From: Sanghuangporus weigelae
Taxonomy: Eukaryota > Basidiomycota > Agaricomycetes > Hymenochaetales > Hymenochaetaceae
Reading direction: 5' to 3'
Assembly: GCA_033182465.1 (NCBI GenBank)
Contig: CP137327.1
Location: 124,001 to 188,000, forward strand
Length of the DNA stretch: 64,000 nt
The notes under the pieces are model-generated. The model ran no database searches and had not been told where the DNA came from. It saw nothing but the letters and a program-made list of their open reading frames with translations. The number at the start of each line of letters is the position of its first letter. The stretch's first letter is position 1. Shown one piece after another: positions 32,329-41,235 of this stretch. The translations under genes were made by a program, and so were the position numbers.

Positions 32329-35300
32329 ATGTACAATAAGCGATTGCCAATACAAGCATTGCATCCCCGATTACCTATTCGAGTGAAGGTTGGAACAAAG
32401 ACCCTAGCAGTCAAAGCGTTAATCGATTCCGGAGCTACATGCAGCACGATACACCCCAACTTGGTACGACACTACAGCCTATTCAAAAAGAGGCTTGATC
32501 ACCCTCGACCTTTGAATAATGCGGATGGAAGTCCCAACCAAGGAGGAGCAATCACGCACGAGGTCTACACATTAATTTTTGATGGACCTAGACCGCAGCC
32601 ACAAACGTTGGCAGTAGCAACCACAGGACAGGATCAAGTGATCCTAGGAATTGACTATTTGGCCAAAGTCAATCCCGAAATTGATTGGAAGAATCAAGTA
32701 TGGAATCGGAATGGTAATTCGATACCATTCGAGCTCAACGTCATACGAGCTACCAAGAAGCGAAGGCACAGGAAGCGCAAACGGAAACGGCAAACGAAAG
32801 GCAAACCTGACAAGACAAGACCTAGGCATAACACGAAGCAACAGGCTCAGGACAGAGACAACTATCGACACTCTGGAGCACCAGGAATAATATTTGCGCC
32901 AAGGAGAGACAACAACGGACACTCTCACGAAACGAAACCACAAGCGAAGCCGGAAACCAGACCAGCAATACCAAGACTGGAACAGGCAAAACAGACGCCA
33001 GAAGTGAAGAGTCCGAGCACGGAAAATATACCAGACTCTGCAACGAAACAGCCACAACAGGAAACGGCAAACAAGCATCATCGAGATGAGGAGGAAATAA
33101 ACTACACTCCCAAGCGATGGAAGAAACAGGCACCACAAGGAACGAGTATAGTGCAACGACGACCAAGGCACATACCGAGACGGATGATCCCAGCACGGCA
33201 ATTGTACCAGACATCCGAAGGCGAAACAGAAGAGATAACAGGCAAGCATAGCCTAGACGAACAGGAGGAAATAAATGACTCTCCGAAACGTTGGAAGAAA
33301 CAACCACCACAGAAGATACATCCACTAAGGCAAAACATGCCGGAAGATGAAGAACTCTGGCCATCACCAGAAGAAAACCCGGGCATGAAGTATAGGATAC
33401 GACCACGAAAGACACGGTATCCAGAGAAGCCAGTGGCAGGCATTATACGACCGAGAACGGCATCGTTAATGCGAGGAGCTAGTCCCACACCGAAGCGTAC
33501 AAGATGGGCAGACAACGAAAGCGATATCGAGATGCAAGACGAGCAGGAGACAACAGAAGACACTCCTATGCACGACATAGAGCCAGAAGACATTGAAAGT
33601 CTTAGGACGACCAACCAACCAGCTACCCTTACCAGAAAGGAAGAGCTCGCTGCAAAGCTAGAGCTAGACATCAATCGAAATTGGTCACCAAGGCAGCAGA
33701 ACCAAGTCTCACAGCCTCTGAACAAAGCGAGTTCAGTATCCCAGCAGTATTCTCAACAAAAGGCAGCTGCAGAAGGACTACTAGGAACACAGAAACGAGA
33801 TTGGCGAAAACTCCTACCAAAGGAAATAGAAGACTACGCAGATGTCTTTGATCCTGACAAGTCAAGAAGGTTACCCAAGCATACGAAATGGGATATGGCG
33901 ATTAACCTCAAAGAAGGAGTACCATTACCGAAACCAAGGCCTATTATCAAGCTCACACGAGAAGAGCAGGCAGCACTCGATGCTTATGTCAAAGAGTTAC
34001 TTGACAAAGGATGGATTGAAAAGGTTCAACCACATGAACCATGTCCGGTAGCAGCACCAGTCTTCTTTGTAGGAAAGAAAGACGGAGGAGCACGAGCAGT
34101 AACCGATTACCGAGACATCAACGACACGACAGTATCAGACCCATACCCGATACCGATCATGAGTGTTCTCCCAGAGAAACTGGAGAAAGGAAAATTCTTC
34201 TTTACACTCGACATGCGATCAGGTTACAACAACCTGCGAATCCGAGAAGGAGACGAGTGGAAGGCAGCATTCCGAGTTGGCAATGCAGTCTACAAGCCAA
34301 AGGTCATGATGTTTGGAATGAAGAACTCACCTGCAGTATTCCAACGATTCATGAATGACAACTTCGAATATTGGCTCAGGACAGAAGAAGCACTCAACTA
34401 TTTGGACGACCTTATTGGTCAAGCACAAACTGAAGAGGAACATTGGAAACTCCTCAGGGCAATTCTACAGAAATGCCGAGAGCTCGACATTTACCTCAAA
34501 ATCGAGAAATGTCACTTCCTCCAAACCCAGCTCGACTACTTGGGATTTGTAGTAGGAACAAAAGGCATCCAGATGGATCCTTATAAGCTCAAAGCTATTC
34601 ACGAATGGCCAGTGCCAAAGACGAAACGACAAGTTCGAAAGTTCCAAGGATTTTGTAACTTCTACCGAAGATTCATCAGGAACTATGCCGATACATTCGC
34701 ACCTATTGGCGACCTTATCAAAAAGGATCGCAAGTTCATATGGGCAGAGGCACAAGATAAGGCATTCGAAAGTATCAAGAAGGCATTCGAAACGGAAGTC
34801 GCATTGGCAATGCCAAAGCCAGACAAACCACATACATTGGAAACCGATGCATCCGATGTAGCGATTGGTGCAGTCTTACAACAAGAAGACAACCAAGGAG
34901 AACTGAGACCTTTAGGTTTCATGTCGAAAACTCTAACGAACACCCAACGAAACTATCCGACGCATGACAAAGAGATGCTAGCAATCATGGAAGCACTCAA
35001 GCATTGGAGACACCTATTGGAGGGAACCAAAGAACCAGTAACAATCCGAAGCGATCATGCAAACCTCCGATACTTCATGACAGCTCAGAATCTATCGAGA
35101 CGTCAAGCAAGATGGGCACTAGAGTTATCACGATATAACTTCAAGATTCTCCATTGGCCAGGCAAGAAGAACCAAGCTGACGAGCTATCACGACGATCCG
35201 ACTATATGCCAGAGGACAAGGACAACTTAGGAGTTACCTTGTTACCTCCTGATACGATCAAGCAACAAACATTGCGACGCACAGAGATCAACGGTCTATA

Positions 35301-36807
35301 CAAGCTAGAAACTGAAATGGTCACTATCTCTGATCCTATTATCCGAACGATCAAGAGGAACTACAATACCGAGGAGGCTAAGAAGGAAATTCAGGCGATC
35401 AAGCAGAGCAACGGCTACAGTTACAGGAACGGCTTGCACTACGTAACCAATGCATTATATATCCCGCCGTCCGCCAACCTACGAGCGTTGCTAATCCGAA
35501 GGCGCCATGATCACAAACTTGCAGGCCACCCAGGAGCAGAAAAGACCATAGAGCTTGTAAAGCGATCATACTATTGGCCGAAGATGGAAGAAATGATCCG
35601 AGCATATACCGCAACCTGCGACATATGTCAGCGTGCAAAACCGATTCGACAGTTTCGAAATCCGCCGCTCCAACCGTTGGAGGCACCACATCAACCATGG
35701 GAAACCATAACCTGTGACCTGATTACCGACTTACCAGTTAGCAATGAAGGCTACAGTGCGATACTCGTTATAGTGGACAAACTCACTAAAATGGGGAAGT
35801 TCATTCCTTGCCAAGGAATACCCAATGCTAAGCAGTTGGCACGTTTGTTCCGCCAACATGTCTTCAAATACTACGGGGCCCCTAAACGAGTAATCTCCGA
35901 CCGAGGTAGCAACTTCACCGCGCAATTCCTCAAGGAGTTCTGCAGACTCATCGATGTCGATTGGAAAACTAGTACAGCGTATCATCCACAAACCGATGGT
36001 CAAACCGAGCGACTAAATCAAGAGCTTGAACAGTACTTACGCTGCTATGTGTCCTACCGACAAACAGATTGGGCAGAGTACATCGATATAGCAGAATTCG
36101 CCTACAACAACAGGAAGCACAGTGCTACACATCAGTCACCATTCTATACACTGTATGGATGGCATCCTCACCTGGACGTTGCGGAGACCGGTGATTCAAA
36201 CGTCCCAGAAGCAATAAATCACCTAGAGGAGCTTCGACAAGTACAGCAAGAAGCCTATAATTCGATTAGGCAAGCGAATGAGGCAATGAAGCTTTATGCA
36301 GACCTGCATCGAGGCAAACTGCCAGAGTACAAGCCAGGAGACGAAGTGTTACTAGACATGAGGAATCTCAGTCGATTGGAACCAACGAAGAAACTTGCAA
36401 TGAAATGGGCAGGGCCTTATAAAGTCGAGAAGGCAGTCGGACAAGTGTCATTCAGATTACGCTTACCCGAAACCCTTCCGATCCACCCAGTGTTTCATGC
36501 GAGTCTTCTCAGGCCTTACAAACGAAAGGAATACCCTGGAAGACCCACTTTGGATGAACCACCACCTATTGAAGTGGAGGGAGAAGCAGAGTACGAAGTG
36601 GAGACAATTCATAACACAAGACGTCATCGGAGCAAGGTCCAATACCTTATCCAATGGAAAGGATACCAGGAGCGAACATGGGAGCCACTTGACAACCTCA
36701 AGAACTCCTATCAAATGATCGAAGCATTCCATAAAAAGTATCCTCAGGCAATCCAGCCACCGAACCTTAACCAATGGATCGCCGCACGAAAACGAATGAG
36801 GCAATAG
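32329..36807 (+). CDS. pol: Pol: protease, RT, RNase H, integrase, chromodomain (copy A)
   Basis: 1492 codons from the first ATG, but the frame is open from 32203 and is probably entered by -1 frameshifting. An aspartic protease (DSG, Asp33) is followed by a roughly 400-residue hydrophilic linker. Reverse transcriptase follows, with TDYRDIND and the catalytic YLDD at 691-694, then RNase H (ETDASDVAIGAVL, Asp840). The integrase has an HHCC zinc finger (about 1060-1100, ending CDICQRAK) and a D,D35E triad at Asp1130, Asp1191 and Glu1227. A GPY-type motif (KWAGPYKV, about 1360) precedes a C-terminal chromodomain (about 1420-1475, YLIQWKGY then TWEPLDNL). No stops or lost catalytic residues: competent by inspection. 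The chromodomain usually directs integration to marked chromatin. Confidence 0.96.
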   Translation: MYNKRLPIQALHPRLPIRVKVGTKTLAVKALIDSGATCSTIHPNLVRHYSLFKKRLDHPRPLNNADGSPNQGGAITHEVYTLIFDGPRPQPQTLAVATTGQDQVILGIDYLAKVNPEIDWKNQVWNRNGNSIPFELNVIRATKKRRHRKRKRKRQTKGKPDKTRPRHNTKQQAQDRDNYRHSGAPGIIFAPRRDNNGHSHETKPQAKPETRPAIPRLEQAKQTPEVKSPSTENIPDSATKQPQQETANKHHRDEEEINYTPKRWKKQAPQGTSIVQRRPRHIPRRMIPARQLYQTSEGETEEITGKHSLDEQEEINDSPKRWKKQPPQKIHPLRQNMPEDEELWPSPEENPGMKYRIRPRKTRYPEKPVAGIIRPRTASLMRGASPTPKRTRWADNESDIEMQDEQETTEDTPMHDIEPEDIESLRTTNQPATLTRKEELAAKLELDINRNWSPRQQNQVSQPLNKASSVSQQYSQQKAAAEGLLGTQKRDWRKLLPKEIEDYADVFDPDKSRRLPKHTKWDMAINLKEGVPLPKPRPIIKLTREEQAALDAYVKELLDKGWIEKVQPHEPCPVAAPVFFVGKKDGGARAVTDYRDINDTTVSDPYPIPIMSVLPEKLEKGKFFFTLDMRSGYNNLRIREGDEWKAAFRVGNAVYKPKVMMFGMKNSPAVFQRFMNDNFEYWLRTEEALNYLDDLIGQAQTEEEHWKLLRAILQKCRELDIYLKIEKCHFLQTQLDYLGFVVGTKGIQMDPYKLKAIHEWPVPKTKRQVRKFQGFCNFYRRFIRNYADTFAPIGDLIKKDRKFIWAEAQDKAFESIKKAFETEVALAMPKPDKPHTLETDASDVAIGAVLQQEDNQGELRPLGFMSKTLTNTQRNYPTHDKEMLAIMEALKHWRHLLEGTKEPVTIRSDHANLRYFMTAQNLSRRQARWALELSRYNFKILHWPGKKNQADELSRRSDYMPEDKDNLGVTLLPPDTIKQQTLRRTEINGLYKLETEMVTISDPIIRTIKRNYNTEEAKKEIQAIKQSNGYSYRNGLHYVTNALYIPPSANLRALLIRRRHDHKLAGHPGAEKTIELVKRSYYWPKMEEMIRAYTATCDICQRAKPIRQFRNPPLQPLEAPHQPWETITCDLITDLPVSNEGYSAILVIVDKLTKMGKFIPCQGIPNAKQLARLFRQHVFKYYGAPKRVISDRGSNFTAQFLKEFCRLIDVDWKTSTAYHPQTDGQTERLNQELEQYLRCYVSYRQTDWAEYIDIAEFAYNNRKHSATHQSPFYTLYGWHPHLDVAETGDSNVPEAINHLEELRQVQQEAYNSIRQANEAMKLYADLHRGKLPEYKPGDEVLLDMRNLSRLEPTKKLAMKWAGPYKVEKAVGQVSFRLRLPETLPIHPVFHASLLRPYKRKEYPGRPTLDEPPPIEVEGEAEYEVETIHNTRRHRSKVQYLIQWKGYQERTWEPLDNLKNSYQMIEAFHKKYPQAIQPPNLNQWIAARKRMRQ

Positions 36808-36982
36808 TTGCATCACATGCACTCCACCCGATGGAGCCGCTTATGGATCCACAATAGAGACGATGAGTAAGGTCCCCAATGACCTTACCAAGCGATGACA
36901 TCAATGTGGCACACCAAAGCGAGAGCAGAGATAGAAGAATTAGGCAAGACATCGCCGACATACCAACAAGATGGTATAAAAC

Positions 36983-38059
36983 GTGGAGAACTTCGAGCTA
37001 AGGAACAACAACTCGAATCTCAACAGCTCTACTTCACTGCAGACGAACCACTACTCAGCTATGCCTATTTTCGACGAGCTACATGCATTCTGTCAACCAG
37101 AAGATGCACCAGAATGGACATTTACACTCAGGCCACCGACCGAACGTTATCAATGGCCACAGCTGTGCAACCGATTCAACGAAGAGAACTACGAAGACGA
37201 AATCGTACCCCTATGCCCAGGAAAGTACTTCGACGATCTATTTGACAAGTGGAACGCAGTCCACCACAACCGAGACGAAATACCCCATCTTATGATGGCG
37301 AATCACTCAGACGAGTGGCTATTCAAACTCAGTAACCCTCGAGACGCAGCATTACGCCGACTCAATGATGATGCATTTCTAACCTATGCGATCGAACTCG
37401 AAACACAAGCATTACACCGAGGCAAGATCGACTTTAGGCACGAAACGACATACAAGAACATCATGGGCATCTATCATTCGGCAATTCAAATTTGCGCCTA
37501 CCGACGAGACATGACTACCGCAATTCTTAACCGAATGATGCGATGGAGTCACTATCATCCAATGAGCATCGATGCGATGAAGTACATCATATACATAGCC
37601 GACCAGACGGGCTTCTACGCATCCCACACCATGCAGTTCATGACGGTACTCAACATGACGAAGTATTACGAAGGAACGAGATACCGAACGGTTATTGAAG
37701 CGAGGAACTCTACTACGGACGAGCTACCACTCGATGCCATAGAGCACCACGTAGTCGAAGGCAAAGAGGTTAACTACGACCCTCATTACCTTATGGAACT
37801 CAACAACCGAGAGGAAGAAGCCAGAGAGAAACTACAGGCTACACGACACCCATTGCTGGAAGATCTGATGATCTCAGTCTACCAGTACCCGAGCGAACTC
37901 TACCAGCCGGACGAGATGCTTACGATGTCAGAACAGGAGGACATGTACATACATTCCGACGACACAGAGTCAAGCGAAGAAGGTGAAAGCAGGGAACTAG
38001 ATACCCCAGCGAACTCGGCCCAGACTACACCTGAGGCTGAAGAATCCGAAGATTTGTAA
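36983..38059 (+). CDS. Retrotransposon A ORF5, 358 aa, unknown, downstream of pol
   Basis: Starts 175 nt after the pol stop, in the place of env. It has no signal peptide or membrane span, so it is not an envelope protein. The middle is helical with many Tyr, His and Met residues (IMGIYHSAIQICAYRRDMTT, MMRWSHYHPMSIDAMKYIIY); the tail is strongly acidic (ESSEEGESRE...EAEESEDL). It is conserved in copy B at 358 codons with few, mostly conservative changes, so it has been kept under selection or copied recently. No family recognised. Confidence 0.6.
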   Translation: MENFELRNNNSNLNSSTSLQTNHYSAMPIFDELHAFCQPEDAPEWTFTLRPPTERYQWPQLCNRFNEENYEDEIVPLCPGKYFDDLFDKWNAVHHNRDEIPHLMMANHSDEWLFKLSNPRDAALRRLNDDAFLTYAIELETQALHRGKIDFRHETTYKNIMGIYHSAIQICAYRRDMTTAILNRMMRWSHYHPMSIDAMKYIIYIADQTGFYASHTMQFMTVLNMTKYYEGTRYRTVIEARNSTTDELPLDAIEHHVVEGKEVNYDPHYLMELNNREEEAREKLQATRHPLLEDLMISVYQYPSELYQPDEMLTMSEQEDMYIHSDDTESSEEGESRELDTPANSAQTTPEAEESEDL

Positions 38060-38599
38060 ACAACTCTTCTTTTATGCAACCCCTTTCCCATATCGTGACC
38101 CGACATGGTCAATTATGCATTTTATTCTTACCCTATGGTATTTATGGTCACATCCGACCAAATTATGCTTTATGCACCTCGTTATTTCACGCTCATTCGG
38201 CCAACCAGCACAAATGAAGCACTATGCAGAAGTGTCAAAGAACCTACAAGGGCCTAGACATTTTGTATATTGCGTCATTGTGCCGGCGCCGAATTGGCAG
38301 ATTATGCCTACCTTTTATTATCCTCTATGCAACGGAGAAGCCAAAAAGGTTACGTGAAGTCACTCCCTTGCATTATGCTAGGATGTGCCTTCACGCTGAA
38401 AGGCACTCCAATTACACTCTTTCTTCGAAAAACTCCATTTGGGGGTTGAAGAGCCGTAGGTAAACACCTGGAACTTCACTCCCAAATTGGTATAAAACTT
38501 ATTCATTAACGACTTTATGATTTCTTTCTTATCACTTTCAATTGCGTCATATTCTTTACATGATGCACATTTCATATTCATATCCCTTCCCACCACCCT
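38060..38599 (+). other. Untranslated region between ORF5 and the antisense gene (copy A)
   Basis: 540 bp without a convincing ORF. ATTATGC recurs four times (near 38114, 38162, 38302 and 38372). This is probably shared 3' untranslated sequence of the sense RNA and of the antisense gene. Confidence 0.4.
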
Positions 38600-38915
38600 T
38601 TACAAGTCAATGTCTTCCCAGACACCCTTTTCACGACGTTCCTGCGAAGCAATACCTGCATTTTCGACGACTGGATCGATATCCTCAACGTCATAACCGA
38701 GCGCGAGGTGAACTCGAAGCGCGACAGTAGTAACATCGCGCTGGAACGATTGCATTTCGAAGTCAGCCTCCTAGAGGATGATTAACAACTCGAAACGGCA
38801 CAGAGCATGCATCACTTACCTGAGCACGCCTCTTACGCTCCAAAATCCAATGATTTAGGCCGAAAATCGCGACAATAACGACAAAAACAGTAACAGCAGC
38901 GGCGACTTTCGACAT
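38600..38915 (-). CDS. Antisense two-exon gene for an 88-aa membrane protein (copy A)
   Basis: Exon 1 is 38915-38820 (32 codons); a 49 nt intron 38819-38771 has consensus GTAAGT and CTAG ends; exon 2 is 38770-38600 (56 codons plus stop). Spliced, it gives an 88-aa protein. One N-terminal membrane span (VTVFVVIVAIFGLNHWI, about residues 8-24) is followed by basic LERKRRAQ and an acidic soluble tail ending KGVWEDIDL. The topology suggests a small type III or tail-out membrane protein. It runs opposite to the element's own RNA, so the intron cannot be removed during retrotransposition. Copy B holds the same gene with three conservative changes in the membrane span and none in exon 2. An in-frame upstream ATG at 38948 would add 11 residues. 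Function unknown. Confidence 0.65.
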
Positions 38916-39026
38916 TTTGGAGCAGAGATGATGATGGTTTGATAGCAAAAATCAACCATCACTAGGCGACCCTTTATCCGAGCTTTCTCACGGATTAGGA
39001 TGAACATTTCTCCGAAAGTTCATCTT

Positions 39027-39039
39027 AGGGGGGGTGTAG
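39027..39039 (+). promoter_or_regulatory. Polypurine tract (copy A)
   Basis: AGGGGGGGTGTAG directly before the TG of the 3' LTR, the expected plus-strand primer site. Conserved in copy B (45489-45501, minus). Confidence 0.8.
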
Positions 39040-40551
39040 TGAAAGGATCCGCTCAAAATCTCGCATCAGGATCGACACGATCAACAGAGCTACACGATCA
39101 GCTTTCCAAACGCGACCGGTAACCAAGCCAGCTATCAAAGGCCCAAGCAATCGAGCGGCCTAGGCAACAGTAACCCGTTACCACCCGAGCGCTAGAAGCA
39201 CCGAAGCGGATACGTAATCCCGCTAACAGCTAACACCGCCGACCGCCTATTACCGCGGACTACCACTCTAACGCCGCCGACCAAGCAACCAGAGCGACCT
39301 CGATCAAAAGAAGCGATCAAACTTCTTAGAAGTCCAGAAGCACAACTACTAAAGCCTAAACGCTAAAAGGCTAAAGGCTAATAAGGTTTATGGAGACCTC
39401 ACTGGCATTTCAGCACTGTCAAGTCTGTGCACGAGTTTACATGGTCCTTTATGAAGTATACTACTTAGTATGCACGGCAACAGTTGGTACGCGTGACTGT
39501 CACATCGAAACCGAGCGACACCTTCAGGATACAATGCATTCCAATCCACCAAGCCCAATAGTACCCAAGAAACGAGAGGAACTCACGATCACAACTCGGA
39601 CCCCTCGAACTGCGAACCCGATAACTTGGAGAATGATTGGATGGTATAGACCGGAGTTGCACACACCATGTCCAGCATCTACGATACAGGCAAACCTTTA
39701 TTTACCGAGAGATGCGAACCTGGAGACCAAGCAATTACAACTCCTTATACAACGGAGGATATGGCGCTACATTCGAGATATACGATACGAAGGCAAAGCA
39801 TGGCTAGTCACCAGAACCCAGCAGAACCCACCAGCAGAGCTTATGCAGTTCATGATATGCCTTGGACCATACTCTACACCGACCCGACACCTTAACACTG
39901 ACGTGCGAGTTATGCTTACCCTCGCTGGACCTCGAGATGAATTCCGAAGAATCACATACCGAGCAGCCTACATCGCTCCAAGAGCAAAGATGCCACTCAA
40001 TGACGGCAATAACATCGTTATGGAGTACTGACAGTGGAGCATTCCATATCGGAGCACCACCTCTATTGTCTCAGTCAGCAACTCCAAAGAATTCTGTCAT
40101 AGTGGAGACGACCTTACAGAGATTGGAGCAAAGTGGAGCGAAGCGCAACAGGATGACAAAGGAACAGATGTAATGGTGGAGAAAAGTGGAGTAAAGTGGA
40201 GACAGGATGAGTAAGAAATAGGACGGAAAATGGAATATCTGGGAGCATAAATAGTTGTAGGATTAGGCCCTCATTTCCCCATCTTTCGATCCTCTTAACA
40301 CACTGGTGTAAAGCTTGCCCTACAGCGAGCTATTACTGTGTGCTTTGTACTATCACGCCTCTTGGAAATCCCAATCTGCTTTACTATCACCTCGTATCTG
40401 AAAGTATCCATAACTCGGACCGCGACTAAGAAGGCTAGTAAGGGACCGCGTGGTACAGCCAGACGTGGGTAGATAAGATCACCTTTGCACAACATATCGC
40501 TGCTTAGGCAAAAGGATCGAACCGGTGTAACCCCGGGCCTACTCCCTAACA
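39040..40551 (+). repeat. 3' LTR of copy A
   Basis: 1512 bp, the same length as the 5' LTR. By eye it differs at two positions (CAACGG/CAACAG near 39480 and GCAAAG/GCGAAG near 40139). Followed by CAAGG. Confidence 0.95.
39390..40031 (+). CDS. 213-aa U3 ORF in the 3' LTR, copy A
   Basis: Same protein sequence as the ORF at 28611-29252. This copy lies within the genomic transcript (U3 of the 3' LTR, upstream of R), so it is the one most likely to be expressed from the element. Confidence 0.5.
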   Translation: METSLAFQHCQVCARVYMVLYEVYYLVCTATVGTRDCHIETERHLQDTMHSNPPSPIVPKKREELTITTRTPRTANPITWRMIGWYRPELHTPCPASTIQANLYLPRDANLETKQLQLLIQRRIWRYIRDIRYEGKAWLVTRTQQNPPAELMQFMICLGPYSTPTRHLNTDVRVMLTLAGPRDEFRRITYRAAYIAPRAKMPLNDGNNIVMEY

Positions 40552-40556
40552 CAAGG
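40552..40556. repeat. Target-site duplication of copy A, right (CAAGG)
   Basis: Matches 28256-28260. Confidence 0.93.
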
Positions 40557-41235
40557 GTATATAAGAGCAACAAGAGGGAGAATTGCCGAAATTGCTTATT
40601 TAAGAAGTCCTGATCTGATAATATAGTAACAGTAATGTAAGGTGATTAACGACACATGAAAATTTGTGAGAGTAATTGGTATCTGTATGACGATCAAAGA
40701 CAATTGAATTTGTACATTACTGATCGACGCTTAAATACAATGAAGTGTCTAATAAAAATGTAGTTGAGCGATCTGCGCTTATAAATATGTTGAAGTACTT
40801 GTTGAACCTAAGCAGTTCTCAAGAGACTGATAACTAGACACAAGAGAGACGGGTGCTTATGAGGCTATATAATATACTATTAGATTGTAGAAGACTATTC
40901 TATATTCATACGACACATTATACCAATGTAACTCCAATAACTGCATTATATTTTCATTTGACTAGAATGGTACATTACAGGATAGTCGAGTATAAGTTAG
41001 CAGCACATTGAGATGACGGAAACCATCTCATTAGCTCAGTGGGTCAAAGAAAGCTTTGGAGTTTGAGCCCAGACAACAAGAGCCAGCACCAGAAAGGAGG
41101 AGAGAGTCCAAATTACCGAGGTAAGCCTGACAGAAGACTAGTTGCATGAAGTCGAAGAGAACTCATCAGGTACCTTCTCATTCTCATGAATATGCTAAGG
41201 AAGCGATTGCGAAACTACGTCAGCCACGCAAGTCG
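40557..41235. other. Spacer DNA, nothing seen
   Basis: AT-rich unique sequence between copy A and the Hsp70 pseudogene. A short tRNA-like stretch near 41029-41070 was considered and rejected. Confidence 0.4.

Larger units (their letters stand above)
28261..40551 (+). mobile_element. Chromoviral Ty3/Gypsy LTR retrotransposon, copy A (complete, 12.3 kb)
   Basis: A full element: two 1512 bp LTRs (TG...CA), a 5 bp target duplication, primer-binding site, polypurine tract and intact ORFs. By eye the two LTRs differ at only two positions, so the insertion is recent. Order: 5' LTR, ORF1 (113 aa), ORF2 (344 aa), gag (362 aa), pol (1492 aa) and ORF5 (358 aa), then an antisense two-exon gene and the 3' LTR. 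The integrase lies C-terminal to RNase H and is followed by a GPY motif and a chromodomain, which places it among the chromoviruses. At 12.3 kb with 1.5 kb LTRs it is much larger than the typical 5-7 kb fungal chromovirus; the surplus is the extra ORFs. Confidence 0.96.

Noticed and set aside
32644-33725. Long minus-strand frames (about 200 codons each at 32644-33249, 32822-33415 and 33102-33725; mirrored in copy B)
   Set aside because: They lie opposite the repetitive, charged linker of pol, have no ATG context or domain, and consist of Ser/Val/Leu/Cys-rich shadow sequence. They recur in copy B only because pol does.
41018-41075. tRNA- or SINE-like stretch (TTAGCTCAGTGG ... GAGTTTGAGCCC)
   Set aside because: Resembles Pol III A and B boxes, but the boxes are too close together and no cloverleaf stems form.
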